A DNA stretch of 64,000 nt from Pyxidicoccus sp. MSG2 (GTDB taxonomy: Bacteria > Myxococcota > Myxococcia > Myxococcales > Myxococcaceae), in contig NZ_JAPNKC010000001.1 of the NCBI RefSeq assembly GCF_026626705.1, positions 7,892,001 to 7,956,000 of the forward strand, written 5' to 3'. Position numbers and translations under genes: made by a program. Each line of letters starts with the position of its first letter. Positions within the stretch are counted from its first letter, which is position 1. The notes below the pieces were generated by a model that was not told where the DNA came from, searched no databases, and was given only the letters and a program-made list of their open reading frames with translations. Below, in pieces: positions 1 to 8,892 of the stretch.

Positions 1-127
1 CGAACCTTCCCCTCCTCGACATGGAGGTCGGAAAACGGCTCTACCGGCTTCTCGTGTCCCATGTGTTCCCCCTGCGGATGTGGGGCGACGGTACAGCCCC
101 CCAGGCAGGCGTCGCAATGGCGGGCCG

Positions 128-1492
128 TCAGTCGTCGAAGTCGGACATCCAGTCCGGCTTCTTCTCCGCTGGCGAGGAGGGGGCCGAGGGAGCCTTGGGC
201 TTCGCGGGCGCTGGGGGGGCAGGCGGGGCCCCGCCGAAGTCCTTCATCCACGTGGGTGTGCCGGGCTTCGCGGGCGGGGGCGGGGCGGTGAAGCCCGGCT
301 TCGCGCGCGTCAGCTTCGGCTGCGCGCCGCCGGGGTGCGACGCGGCGTGCGCGTCCAGGAAGTCCCGCATCCAGTCATCCGGGCGCGGCGGCTTCGGCGG
401 CTCGCGAGGGGGCAGGGGCCGCATGGGCATCGGCGCCGCCGCCATGGGCAGGGGCGTGCCTCGTGCGACGGGCGCACTGCCCCCGGCCCGGCTCAGCGCG
501 CGGAGCACCCGCTCCGTCTCGCTCGGCCAGCCAGGGAGGGATTCGAGTGCCTTGCGCGCCACCTCGAGGAAGCCGGGCGCGCCCGCCTCCGTGGGCACCT
601 TCACCTTCTCCGCGCGCAGCCACTCCGCCATGCGCGTGAGCAGGCCCGGGTGGTTGCGGCGGAGGATGGCCACGTCGCCCTTCACCTCGTAGCCGCGCAT
701 CTCCAGGTCGGCGATGGCCATGGCGCGGCTGGGGACGGGCAGCTCCATCCGCGCGAGCGGCTCCGGGCCTCCGTGGGCGTGCGCGTCCTCCTGCAGTTGC
801 GTGAGGACGTCGTGGAGGATGCGCGCCACCATGGGGCCGTTGGAGGCATTGCCCACCTGCAGCTCGGGCGGCACCGCGGGCCAGGCGAGCACCAGCCCGC
901 GGCCTTCCGCGAGGCGCTCGGGCCGGTCTCCGGGCAGCAGCGCGTGGTAGCCGCGCGGCGCGGCCGGGCTCTCCGGTGTCTGCACGTAGTGGAAGGCGTC
1001 CGCCGCGCCGTGCACCAGCCCGGCCAGCACGTCCCCGCGCGTCACCGTGAGCTGCCCGGGCACGCGCATGGGCGCGTCGCCGGGCCACGGGCCGGACAGG
1101 TGGCCGTAGAGGTACACGGGGTCGTTGAAGCCCTCCGCGTTGGCGGGGTGTTCCACCAACTCCACGGCGAAGAAGTACAGCTCCGAGGCGGCGATGCGGC
1201 GGGGCGTGCGGCCGGACGCCACTTCGTGGTGCGTGAGCTGGGCGCGCGTGGCGGCGGGGAGCAACTCCCGCTCGCTCGCGGGCACGACGTGCACGTTGCC
1301 CACGGCGTCGACGCCGACCACCCACTCCTGCTCCAGCAGGTGGGGCGCCTCCAGGCGGAACGCGTCCACCACGTGCGTCATCTCGGCGGCGTCCGAGCGG
1401 ACGGGCTCGGCCGCGCTGGCGGCATGGGGGACGAAGTAGCGGGGATGGCTCACGGCGGAGGGAACGCTGTCCCAACCGGGCGGTTCTCGCAA
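128..1492 (-). CDS. Unknown protein with C-terminal W-M-x-D-F motif array
   Basis: No family recognised. The first 270 or so residues look globular and mixed alpha/beta. The last 110 are a proline/alanine/lysine-rich tail in which the motif W-M-[RKS]-D-F occurs three times, at residues 374, 415 and 448, the last just before the C-terminus. Such regularly spaced short motifs on a disordered tail usually dock a partner protein (inference). There is no signal peptide or membrane segment, so it is probably cytoplasmic. The chosen start is a TTG without a clear Shine-Dalgarno; a GTG 13 codons in and an ATG at codon 38 are alternatives. It lies downstream of the kinase gene cluster but behind an intrinsic terminator. 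Confidence 0.7.
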   Translation of the reverse strand: MREPPGWDSVPSAVSHPRYFVPHAASAAEPVRSDAAEMTHVVDAFRLEAPHLLEQEWVVGVDAVGNVHVVPASERELLPAATRAQLTHHEVASGRTPRRIAASELYFFAVELVEHPANAEGFNDPVYLYGHLSGPWPGDAPMRVPGQLTVTRGDVLAGLVHGAADAFHYVQTPESPAAPRGYHALLPGDRPERLAEGRGLVLAWPAVPPELQVGNASNGPMVARILHDVLTQLQEDAHAHGGPEPLARMELPVPSRAMAIADLEMRGYEVKGDVAILRRNHPGLLTRMAEWLRAEKVKVPTEAGAPGFLEVARKALESLPGWPSETERVLRALSRAGGSAPVARGTPLPMAAAPMPMRPLPPREPPKPPRPDDWMRDFLDAHAASHPGGAQPKLTRAKPGFTAPPPPAKPGTPTWMKDFGGAPPAPPAPAKPKAPSAPSSPAEKKPDWMSDFDD

Positions 1493-1516
1493 GGGCGGGA
1501 CCCCGCTGAAATGAAA

Positions 1517-1558
1517 CGGGCCGGACGGAGCGTCTCAGGAGACGTTCCACCCGGCCCG
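1517..1558 (-). terminator. Rho-independent terminator of the kinase/secreted-protein cluster
   Basis: A long, nearly perfect inverted repeat has outer arms CGGGCCGG/CCGGCCCG and inner arms CGTCTC/GAGACG; 17 of 20 positions pair. On the minus strand it is followed directly by TTTCATTTC, so it should end transcripts arriving from the secreted-protein gene that stops at 1586. It lies 24 bp before the start of the W-M-x-D-F gene and separates that gene from the cluster. Confidence 0.75.
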
Positions 1559-1585
1559 CGAAGGCCGAAGCCGTGAAGCGAAGCG

Positions 1586-2410
1586 CTACTGGTCGTCGCA
1601 GGGCGTGCCCAGGCGCATGCCCTCGTAGACACCCAGGTCGTTGTAGATGAGCGGCAGGTTCTCGTGCACGGGCACCTGGCGCAACTCGAACGTCTTCTTG
1701 GTGTTCTCGATCCACATCGAGGACTTGTCGCGGTCCAGCACCAGCCGCAGCTCGCCCTTCTTGGTGGAGAAGATTTCGCCCTCGGAGTCGGAGACGACGT
1801 TGGTCATCTTCTGCGGCTTGAGGGTGCCGCGCGGGCCGATGAAGACGCGGTAGCTCTTCTGCTGCGACGGCTGGTAGCCGCGGTCCACGAAGTAGTAGTT
1901 GCCCTTCGTGTCACGCAGCAGCGCGTGGGGCGTGTACTGCTGCGGGTTGGGCTGGAACGTGGCCTTGCGCAACATCTCCGCGGCCTGCGCGCCGTCCACC
2001 AGCGTGAGGGGAATCTTCTTGGTGCCGCACCGCAGGTCGCAGGACTTCTCCTTCGTGTCCAGGTCCACCGAGGAGATGACCCGGTAGTCCATGCCGCGGA
2101 AGTTGGGGTTGGAGTCCTTGTTGAAGAAGCGCGGGTCCAGGAAGGAGTTCGACGACGCGTACGGGCCGGGAGGGTCCACCACGACGAAGGTCTTCCCGTC
2201 GCCGTAGTACATGGCGTTCTGGTTCGCGTCCTCCTGGGGCGCCATCACCACGTAGTGCCCCTTGCCGTCGGTGCATACGGAGGTGGCCTCCATCAGCATC
2301 TTCTGGCCGAGGTTCTCCTCCTTGCCCCAGGGGGGCGTGACGGGGTCGGCGGCCAGGGAGGCACCACACGCGAGGGACATCGCAACCGCTGCGAATCGCT
2401 TGAAGTTCAT
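1586..2410 (-). CDS. Exported protein of unknown function
   Basis: 274 residues beginning with a typical signal peptide: basic MNFKR, hydrophobic stretch, Ala-x-Ala-like site near residue 20. The mature part is rich in Tyr, Asp and Lys and contains a pair of cysteines in a C-D-L-R-C motif plus a C-terminal C-D-D-Q end, suggesting an oxidised envelope protein. The ATG at 2410 was chosen because it begins the signal peptide and has GGAG 8 bases upstream. It starts 14 bp after the preceding secreted-protein gene and ends at the terminator, so it looks like the last gene of the kinase cluster. No domain family recognised. Confidence 0.8.
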   Translation of the reverse strand: MNFKRFAAVAMSLACGASLAADPVTPPWGKEENLGQKMLMEATSVCTDGKGHYVVMAPQEDANQNAMYYGDGKTFVVVDPPGPYASSNSFLDPRFFNKDSNPNFRGMDYRVISSVDLDTKEKSCDLRCGTKKIPLTLVDGAQAAEMLRKATFQPNPQQYTPHALLRDTKGNYYFVDRGYQPSQQKSYRVFIGPRGTLKPQKMTNVVSDSEGEIFSTKKGELRLVLDRDKSSMWIENTKKTFELRQVPVHENLPLIYNDLGVYEGMRLGTPCDDQ

Positions 2411-2424
2411 CGGGAAGGCTCCGG

Positions 2425-3237
2425 CTACAGGTTCTTCTTGAAGAACTTCGTGGCGTACGCGTCCTGGTTGCTGGCGTCCTTGTTCGTCTGCCAGATGACG
2501 CGGTCGGCCTCGACCTTCGTCTCCAGCGCGGGTCCGAAGCGGCAGCTGACCTGCTTCACCTTCTCGCGCACGGTCTGCTTCGCGACGTTGGAGACCTCGC
2601 ACAGGCTCTTGAGCGATGTGAGGGGGGACTCGCAGTAGCTGGCGATGCTCAGCTCCTTGAGGAGGTCGTCGTTGACGCTGCTCCAGTCGATGGCGGCCGA
2701 CACCGAGGTGCCGCACGCGTTGTTCATCTCCAGGAGCGTGTCGGCGTAGGCCTTGTCGTGCCGGGCCTGTTCACCCTTGCGGTCGAACGCCATCAGCTTC
2801 GCCAGCGTGCCGTCCGCCTGGAGCTTCTGGTACGTCGCGTAGACCTCTTCCGGCTTCAGGGCCGCCGTGCGCTTCTCGTCGAAGGTGACGCGGATGGCCT
2901 GCTGACGGCCGGGCACGTACAGCTCGTAGCGCTGGTCGCGCACGTACAGGGTCGTGTAGTCGCGGCCGTGCCACTGCGTCTTGAAGTTGTACTGCTCGGT
3001 GCTGCTGGTGCTCCAGTCGTTCAGCTCGTACGGGAAGACCTTCCCGTCGAACTCGGAGCCCGTGCCGCGCACGCGGAGGATGTACTTCTTGGCGGCTCGC
3101 GGCGCGAGCGGGACGACGGCGACTTCCTCGCCCTCGGTGCCGGAGTAGACCTTGCCTGCTTCCACGGGCGCCGCGGCCAGGCCGGTGGAGGCCCCCAGCG
3201 CGACCGCCGCGACAATCACTGCGACCATGTTTCTCAA
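2425..3237 (-). CDS. Exported protein of unknown function, probable TTG start
   Basis: About 270 residues with an N-terminal signal peptide (MRNMVAVIVAAVALGAS, cleavage near residue 24) and a mature region without recognisable domains. Several Cys residues in the second half could form disulphides. Start choice: the excellent ribosome site GAGGTGA (3243-3249) is 5 bases from the TTG at 3237 but 14 from the next ATG at 3228, so TTG is preferred; a GTG at 3246 overlaps the ribosome site itself and is unlikely. The gene follows the kinase by 51 bp and precedes the next secreted-protein gene by 14 bp, so the three are probably co-transcribed. The two secreted proteins could be ligands or partners of the kinase's outer domain (inference). 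Confidence 0.75.
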   Translation of the reverse strand: MRNMVAVIVAAVALGASTGLAAAPVEAGKVYSGTEGEEVAVVPLAPRAAKKYILRVRGTGSEFDGKVFPYELNDWSTSSTEQYNFKTQWHGRDYTTLYVRDQRYELYVPGRQQAIRVTFDEKRTAALKPEEVYATYQKLQADGTLAKLMAFDRKGEQARHDKAYADTLLEMNNACGTSVSAAIDWSSVNDDLLKELSIASYCESPLTSLKSLCEVSNVAKQTVREKVKQVSCRFGPALETKVEADRVIWQTNKDASNQDAYATKFFKKNL

Positions 3238-3288
3238 GCGAATCACCTCGGGATGCGGGGAGGGCCTCCTTGGAAAAGGCCCTTTGGG

Positions 3289-5265
3289 TCAGAGAGCGGG
3301 ATCGGTGTCGTGCTGCTGGCAGAACTGACGGAGCTTCGGTTTGTCCGAGGCGGGAACCTTCGACCATTCCTGCTTCGCCACGGTCAGGTTCCCCTGCAGG
3401 CAAGCGGCGCGGACGATGATGGAGTACGAGGCCAAGGGGATGATGCCGGGCTTCGCGCGCTGGCTGCGCTTGGCCAGGCGGATGGCCTCCTCGGCGTTGC
3501 CGGCCTTCAGCGCCTGCGCCGCCTCGTCCAACACCGCCTGAACCTCGGCCGGCAGCACCTCTTTCTTCGACACGGGACGGGTGGTGTCCGGCTTGTCCGT
3601 CGTGGTGGTCGCCACGGTGGGCGGTGTTGTCGTGGGCGGAGGCTGCACGGCGGTCTGCGTGTTGTTATCGGCGCCAGTCGCGGCGGGTTGCGTGCCATTG
3701 GACGTGCCGACGGCGGCCTGAGTTCCATTGGGCGTGCCCGTCGTGGGCTGCTGCACGGCGGCTTGGGGAGACGGGTTCTGCGTGCTGATGGCCGGTGCCG
3801 TGGGCGGCGTCACGGGGCGGCCCATCCACCAGACGAGGCCACCTCCCGCCGCGAAGAGCGCCACGGCGGCGGCAATCATCGGTGCCCGGCTCTTCGCCAC
3901 CAGCTGCGCCACGGCCACGGGGACAGGCTGCGGCGCGGGCGCCACGGACACGGGCGCGGCGATGGGCTGCGGCGCGGCCTGCGCCGGCGGCGTCACCGCG
4001 GTGATGGGCTGGGCCGGCCGCGGGGGCACGGCGGGGACTTCCTTGGAGATGAGCGTGGGCTCCAGGCCCGGCGGGTCCAGGAGCGGCGCGCCCATGCGGC
4101 CTGTGCCACTTCCCACGGGCGCTTCGGGCTGCACCATCCCCATGCGGCCGGTGCCGCTTCCCACAGGCGGCTCGGGTTGCACCAGGCCCATGCGGCCAGT
4201 GCCCGAGCCCCCATTCCCGACCTCCACGACGCCCATGCGGCCGGTGCTGTCGGGGACGACCTTCACGCTGCCCGGGGCCACCGTGGCATCGAAGCCCTCG
4301 GCCGCGTCCTGCGAGGGCAGGGCGATGCCCGAGGGGGCCTTCGGCACCGCGCGCGGCATGGGCTGGGAGCCCGATGGCGGGGAGAGCGTGTGCAGCGGGC
4401 TGCCCGTCAGCGCCTCCACGAAGGAAGTCACATCCGGAAAGCGGTCCTCGGCCTTCTTCGAGAGCGCGCGGTCCACCGCGGCGATGGCGTGCGCGGGCGC
4501 CTCCGGGCAGAGCGGGGCGAGCGGGTCGGCCGGCTCGTACACCACGCGGAAGATCATCTGCGCGAGGCTGCCCGCGCCGAACACGGGCTTGCCGGTCATC
4601 ATCTCGTAGACGATGCAGCCGAGCGCGAAGATGTCCGTGCGCGCGTCGATTTCGCGGTTCTTCCCCATCGCCTGCTCGGGCGACATGTACTGCGGCGTGC
4701 CGATGATGGTCGCTTCCTGCGTCTGCAGCGTCTCCGAGGAGAGGACCTTGGAGATGCCGAAGTCGAGCAGCTTCAGGCGCTGGCCCACCACCCCGCCTGA
4801 GTCGGTGGGCACCAGGAAGACGTTGGCCGGCTTGAGGTCCCGGTGGACGATGCCCGCGCCGTGCGCCGCCTGGAGCGCCGAGCCCATCTGCCGCGTGTAG
4901 GAGAACACCTCGGGCAGCGTCAGCGGCCCGCGCTCCAGCCGGGACTGGAGGCTCTCTCCGCGCAGGAACTCCAGCACCAGGAACGGGGTGCCGTCCTCCA
5001 GCGTGTCGTAGTCCAGCACCTCGACGATGTTGGGGTGGCCCAACCGGGAGGCGATTTCCGCCTCGCGCCGGAAGCGGGTGAAGATCTCCTGCGTCAGGTG
5101 GTCGCCGCCGCGCAGCACCTTGACCGCCACCTGCTTGCCGGGAAGCCGCAGGTGCTGGGCCAGGTACACCGAGCCCATGCCACCCCGTCCCAACACGGAG
5201 GCAATCTTGTAGGTGTTGCGCAAGACGGTGTCGGTACGGAGGTCACCGTCGGAGGGTCGCGTCAT
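3289..5265 (-). CDS. Transmembrane Ser/Thr protein kinase with TGRMG repeats
   Basis: 658 residues. Kinase domain about 20-285, all catalytic elements intact: glycine loop GRGGMGSV (26-33), Lys49, HRDLKPAN (141-148), DFG (168-170), SPE (195-197). A Pro-rich juxtamembrane linker carries four copies of TGRMG (starting at 341, 356, 372 and 388). One membrane segment at about 462-480 is followed by a Thr/Asn/Gly-rich outer linker and a short helical TPR-like domain (570-658), so the C-terminus should lie outside the cytoplasm. Start at 5265 puts the glycine loop at the usual place; an in-frame ATG 17 codons upstream (5316) is possible. First gene of a probable cluster with two exported proteins. 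Substrate unknown. Confidence 0.9.
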   Translation of the reverse strand: MTRPSDGDLRTDTVLRNTYKIASVLGRGGMGSVYLAQHLRLPGKQVAVKVLRGGDHLTQEIFTRFRREAEIASRLGHPNIVEVLDYDTLEDGTPFLVLEFLRGESLQSRLERGPLTLPEVFSYTRQMGSALQAAHGAGIVHRDLKPANVFLVPTDSGGVVGQRLKLLDFGISKVLSSETLQTQEATIIGTPQYMSPEQAMGKNREIDARTDIFALGCIVYEMMTGKPVFGAGSLAQMIFRVVYEPADPLAPLCPEAPAHAIAAVDRALSKKAEDRFPDVTSFVEALTGSPLHTLSPPSGSQPMPRAVPKAPSGIALPSQDAAEGFDATVAPGSVKVVPDSTGRMGVVEVGNGGSGTGRMGLVQPEPPVGSGTGRMGMVQPEAPVGSGTGRMGAPLLDPPGLEPTLISKEVPAVPPRPAQPITAVTPPAQAAPQPIAAPVSVAPAPQPVPVAVAQLVAKSRAPMIAAAVALFAAGGGLVWWMGRPVTPPTAPAISTQNPSPQAAVQQPTTGTPNGTQAAVGTSNGTQPAATGADNNTQTAVQPPPTTTPPTVATTTTDKPDTTRPVSKKEVLPAEVQAVLDEAAQALKAGNAEEAIRLAKRSQRAKPGIIPLASYSIIVRAACLQGNLTVAKQEWSKVPASDKPKLRQFCQQHDTDPAL

Positions 5266-5499
5266 GGGTTCGGGGCTCGTGGGGTGTGACGGAATGCGGA
5301 TTTTCCGCCATTCCATCCTCCCACCCCACCGGGAGGCAACCCTCCTGACGTCGTATCGGACCCGGGAAGGGGAATTGACTCGGGACGGAACCCGTGAGGG
5401 TGGGGCCGGTGTCCAAGACTCCTGGTTTCCGGACAGGGGACACGGGACGGCTGCGGAAGCGCTGGTTCCTTTCCGCCAGCCTGCTAAGGAGGCAGGCGT

Positions 5500-6171
5500 A
5501 TGTCGATGGACAAGCCCCCGGCCACGCTCGAGGTCCGCGTCCGCCGAATCCACCGCAGGGACCTGAATCGGACCTGGGAGTTCCTCAAGCTCGTCTTCCG
5601 CGACGTCAATCGCGAGACGGTGGAATACCAGCGCCCCCGCTCCAAGCGGCGCTTCATGGAGGTCTACACCTCCGAGTGGATCGAGCAGCTTCTCTACGAG
5701 GTGGACGGGGAGATTGTCGGCTACTCGGAGTGCGCCTTCGAGGCCACGGGTGACGACAACTGGGTCAACCCGCGCTGGTTCGAGAAGCGGGGCATGCGGC
5801 CGCTCTTCGTGGAGGAGCTGGCCGTGCACCCGGACTACCAGGGGCGCGGGGTGGGCAGCTTCATGATGGATCAGCTCCAGCACCTGGCGCGCACGCGAGG
5901 CTGCACGCACCTGGTGCTGGAGGTGGCGGAGAACAACGAGGCCGCGCTGGCGTGGTACCGGGCGCGCAGCTTCTACAAGCTCGATGCCGCCATCTTCATG
6001 GCGCAGAAGGTGCCCGGCGAGCCGGACCTCCTGCCCCCGCGCCGGCTCAAGCGGCGGCAGCAGGTGGCGCCAGAGGCCGAGGCAAGCCCCAACACCGGCC
6101 CCATGCCGGAGGCGGCCCCCGCGAAGCCGGGGAGGCGCAAGGGGCGCGCGGCCGCGAAGAAGAGCGGCTGA
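5500..6171 (+). CDS. GNAT-family N-acetyltransferase with basic tail
   Basis: 223 residues. GNAT fold at about 10-170 with the acetyl-CoA pyrophosphate loop Q-G-R-G-V-G following VEELAVHPDY, and a later N-N-E-A-A-L-A-W-Y motif typical of the last GNAT helix. The final 50 residues are disordered and rich in Lys/Arg/Ala/Pro, which could bind nucleic acid (inference). A very good ribosome site, AAGGAGG, lies 7 bases before the ATG. It is transcribed away from the Ser/Thr kinase; the 234-bp gap probably holds both promoters. It ends 3 bp before the convergent hydrolase gene. Acceptor substrate unknown. Confidence 0.9.
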   Translation: MSMDKPPATLEVRVRRIHRRDLNRTWEFLKLVFRDVNRETVEYQRPRSKRRFMEVYTSEWIEQLLYEVDGEIVGYSECAFEATGDDNWVNPRWFEKRGMRPLFVEELAVHPDYQGRGVGSFMMDQLQHLARTRGCTHLVLEVAENNEAALAWYRARSFYKLDAAIFMAQKVPGEPDLLPPRRLKRRQQVAPEAEASPNTGPMPEAAPAKPGRRKGRAAAKKSG

Positions 6172-6174
6172 GGC

Positions 6175-7203
6175 TCAGGGCTTCACGGGCGCGGGAGCCA
6201 GCGTGCGGGTGAAGAAGCGCACCGCGTCGGCGGCCAGCTCACGGTGGAGCTTCAGGCGGTCCACGCCGGGCGGGTCCATGCACAGCTCCTGCGCCTCCGG
6301 CGCGGACTCGGGCGTGCAGGGGGCCATGAAGACGTAGTGCCCCGCGCGCGGGATGAGCGTGTACTCGGGCCGCTTGGGCAGCGACGCGCGCACGTGGCCG
6401 GCGTGGTCCGCCACCGGAAGCACCTCGTCCTTCTCTGCGGCGTACAGGCGCACGGGCACCTTCACGCCCTTCAGGCCCGCCTTGTCGAAGAAGACACCCA
6501 CCGGCGCCATCGAGAAGATGGCGCGGACGCGCGGCTCCGCCGTGTCCTTCAGGTCCGAGCGCGTGACGCGCACCTTCGACAGCATTCCGCAGAGCACGGT
6601 CTGTTTCTTCGCGCGGCAGTACTTCTCCAACCGGCCGAAGTCCGGCACCGCGCCCGCCAGCAGCAGCGTGGTGTAGCCACCCGCGGAGAAGCCCAGTGCG
6701 CCCACGCGGCTCGCGTCCACCGAGGGGCCCAGCGTCGCGTCCGCAAGCACCCCGTCCAGGAGCGCCTTCACTTGCAACGCACGTCCGAGCCACACCGCGT
6801 CCGTGCCGGCCGCCGGGCCATCGACGTCCTTGTAGCTGGCGCCGGGGTGGTCGAGCGACGCGACGATGAAGCCCTCGTGTGCGAGCGCCGTAGCGAGGTC
6901 ATGGTGTCCCCAGCGGCTGCCGCCATGTCCGTGGGAGATGAGCACCAGCGGGTAGCGGCCGGGGACGGGCTCCAGCTCCCGGCCCGCGTCGACACGCCAT
7001 ATCTCCAGGGGGAGCGGCTCGGCGGTCTGCGAGGACGGGTAGAAGACGAGGCCCGTCATGGCGCCCCCGCCCACGGGGTCCTTCAACGCGAGCTCGCGGA
7101 AACCCACGCCCGCGGCCTGCGCGGCGGCGGTGGTTCCCAGCAGGAGGGCGAGGAGCGCGAGGGCTCGGGGGAGGGGAGGGCGGTGCGGTCTGGAAGTACT
7201 CAT
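6175..7203 (-). CDS. Exported alpha/beta-hydrolase, PAF-acetylhydrolase/dienelactone-hydrolase type
   Basis: 342 residues with a signal peptide (hydrophobic about 12-30, cleavage near AQA-A). Catalytic elements are visible: oxyanion-hole region S-H-G-H-G-G (90-95), nucleophile elbow G-F-S-A-G-G with Ser173, candidate acid Asp259 in E-K-D-E-V-L-P, and His289 in R-A-G-H-Y. This layout fits the secreted platelet-activating-factor acetylhydrolase-like branch of dienelactone hydrolases; the ester substrate cannot be read from sequence. Cysteines around 195-206 and near the C-terminus may form disulphides. The start at 7203 has GGAGG very close by; an ATG ten codons upstream (7233) is an alternative. 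It lies downstream of amt but behind a terminator hairpin. Confidence 0.88.
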   Translation of the reverse strand: MSTSRPHRPPLPRALALLALLLGTTAAAQAAGVGFRELALKDPVGGGAMTGLVFYPSSQTAEPLPLEIWRVDAGRELEPVPGRYPLVLISHGHGGSRWGHHDLATALAHEGFIVASLDHPGASYKDVDGPAAGTDAVWLGRALQVKALLDGVLADATLGPSVDASRVGALGFSAGGYTTLLLAGAVPDFGRLEKYCRAKKQTVLCGMLSKVRVTRSDLKDTAEPRVRAIFSMAPVGVFFDKAGLKGVKVPVRLYAAEKDEVLPVADHAGHVRASLPKRPEYTLIPRAGHYVFMAPCTPESAPEAQELCMDPPGVDRLKLHRELAADAVRFFTRTLAPAPVKP

Positions 7204-7281
7204 GCCTCCATCACGCGCGGAGGACGGAGCCATTGCAAGTGCCAGGTGCGGGCGACTCGCGCGCACCGCGGTGATGACGAA

Positions 7282-7317
7282 CGCCCGTGCTCCTTTCCTC
7301 GCGGGGGAGCACGGGCG
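7282..7317 (-). terminator. Stem-loop terminator downstream of amt
   Basis: A perfect 12-bp inverted repeat (CGCCCGTGCTCC / GGAGCACGGGCG) has a 12-base loop. It lies 30 bp past the amt stop codon. On the minus strand the tail reads TTCGTCATC, only partly U-rich, as is common in GC-rich genomes. Confidence 0.7.
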
Positions 7318-7346
7318 GTGGGGACTGCTTCGGAGACGTCGCGACG

Positions 7347-8738
7347 TCAGGCCGGCAGCGGCACGGAGGGGCCGCGCGGCTCGGGCTCCGCGACGGGGGC
7401 CGTGCTCGCGGCGGCGGGCATGTGGGGCGCCGGGGCCACGGGCAGTTCGCCCACCGTCTCGCCGTGCTGGCTCAGGTCGAGCCCCAGGTCTTCCTGCTCG
7501 CGGGTGACGCGCAGCGGGACGAAGAGGTCCACCAGCTTGTAGAGCAGGTACGAGCCCACGAAGGAGAAGACCGACACCAGCACCAGCGCCAGCATGTGCA
7601 TCAGGAAGGTCCGCGTCTCCCCGTAGATGAGGCCCACGTCCTTCGCCAGCACGCCCGTCAGCACCATGCCCACCACGCCGCCCAGACCGTGGCAGGGGAA
7701 CACGTCCAGCGTGTCGTCGATGGCCGTGCGGCTCTTGAAGTGCGCCGCCGCGTTGCTCACGAAGCTCGCCACCAGGCCCACGACGATGCTCTGGCCCACG
7801 GTGATGAAGCCCGCCGCCGGCGTCACCGCGACCAGGCCCACCACCGCGCCCACGCAGGCGCCCACGCCGCTCGGCTTGCGGCCGCGCAGCCAGTCGAAGG
7901 CCATCCACCCCAGCATCGCCGCCGCCGAGGCCGTGTTCGTGGTGGCGAACGCCAGCGTGGCCGTCGACGAGGCCGACAGCGCCGAGCCCGCGTTGAAGCC
8001 GAACCAGCCGAACCACAGCATGCCCGTGCCCAGCATCACGAAGGGGACGTTGGCCGGCGTCTGCGGCGCGTTCTCCACGTGCACCGTCCGCCGCCCCAGC
8101 ACCAGCGCGCCCGCCAGCGCCGCGAAGCCCGCCGACATGTGCACCACCGTGCCGCCCGCGAAGTCCAGCACCCCCCACTTGCGCAGGAAGCCCTCCGGGT
8201 GCCACGTCCAGTGCGCCAGCGGCGCGTAGATGACCAGCGTGAAGAGCACCATGAACAGCACGTACGCCTTGAAGCGCACCCGCTCGGCGAACGCACCGGT
8301 GATGAGCGCCGGGGTGATGATGGCGAACTTGAGCTGGAACAGCGCGAACAGCAGCAGGGGAATGGTGGGCGCCAGGTCCGGGTGCGTCTCACCGCCCACG
8401 CCGCTGAACATGAAGAAGGTGCGAGGGTCGCCAATCAGCCCGTGGAAGCTGTCACCGAAGCTCAGGCTGAAGCCCACCACCACCCAGAGCAGGCTGATGA
8501 CCGCCATGGCGATGAAGCTCTGCAGCAGCGTGGACACCACGTTCTTCAGCCGCACCATGCCGCCGTAGAAGAAGGACAGGCCCGGCGTCATCAGCAGCAC
8601 CAGCGCCGTCGCCGTGAGGATCCACGCGGTGTCCGCCGCGTTGATGGGTCCCCCCTGCCGCGCCTGCGCCGCCGGACTCACCAGCAGGCCCGCCACACCC
8701 ACACCCACCAGAAGGGCCACCGCCAACCACTTCTTCAT
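7347..8738 (-). CDS. amt: Ammonium transporter
   Basis: 463 residues, the usual size. An N-terminal hydrophobic leader (1-26) is followed by about eleven membrane helices. Family signature TPGLSFFYGGMVR at 51-63; the two pore histidines are present, His200 (V-V-H-M-S-A-G) and His350 (C-H-G-L-G-G). The cytoplasmic tail keeps D-L-G-L-D-L-S-Q-H-G-E, the part that normally contacts GlnK, then adds a 40-residue Pro/Ala extension. GGGGAGG lies 5 bases from the ATG. No glnK/glnB gene is adjacent, unlike the common glnK-amtB arrangement, so the PII partner must be encoded elsewhere. The 150-bp upstream region is less GC-rich and presumably carries the promoter; no convincing -24/-12 sigma-54 site was found. 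Confidence 0.96.
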   Translation of the reverse strand: MKKWLAVALLVGVGVAGLLVSPAAQARQGGPINAADTAWILTATALVLLMTPGLSFFYGGMVRLKNVVSTLLQSFIAMAVISLLWVVVGFSLSFGDSFHGLIGDPRTFFMFSGVGGETHPDLAPTIPLLLFALFQLKFAIITPALITGAFAERVRFKAYVLFMVLFTLVIYAPLAHWTWHPEGFLRKWGVLDFAGGTVVHMSAGFAALAGALVLGRRTVHVENAPQTPANVPFVMLGTGMLWFGWFGFNAGSALSASSTATLAFATTNTASAAAMLGWMAFDWLRGRKPSGVGACVGAVVGLVAVTPAAGFITVGQSIVVGLVASFVSNAAAHFKSRTAIDDTLDVFPCHGLGGVVGMVLTGVLAKDVGLIYGETRTFLMHMLALVLVSVFSFVGSYLLYKLVDLFVPLRVTREQEDLGLDLSQHGETVGELPVAPAPHMPAAASTAPVAEPEPRGPSVPLPA

Positions 8739-8892
8739 TGCGCCTCCCCACGGAAGACTGACGCAATGCACTATGGACCGGCACTTGGATAATTTCAATC
8801 CCGGGTTGCCTTAATGGGCACGACTTTGGCCTAAATCCGTCGGGATTTGTGCTTCTGAAGGGGCTTTGCCGCTGATTCGCTCGCCTGCTCGG

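Noticed and set aside
1-127. Possible gene at the left edge
   Set aside because: Open frames there run opposite or past the W-M-x-D-F gene with no ribosome site or motif; nothing could be supported.
8739-8892. Sigma-54 promoter for amt
   Set aside because: A GG-N10-GC spacing exists on the minus strand, but the flanking bases do not fit the -24/-12 consensus.
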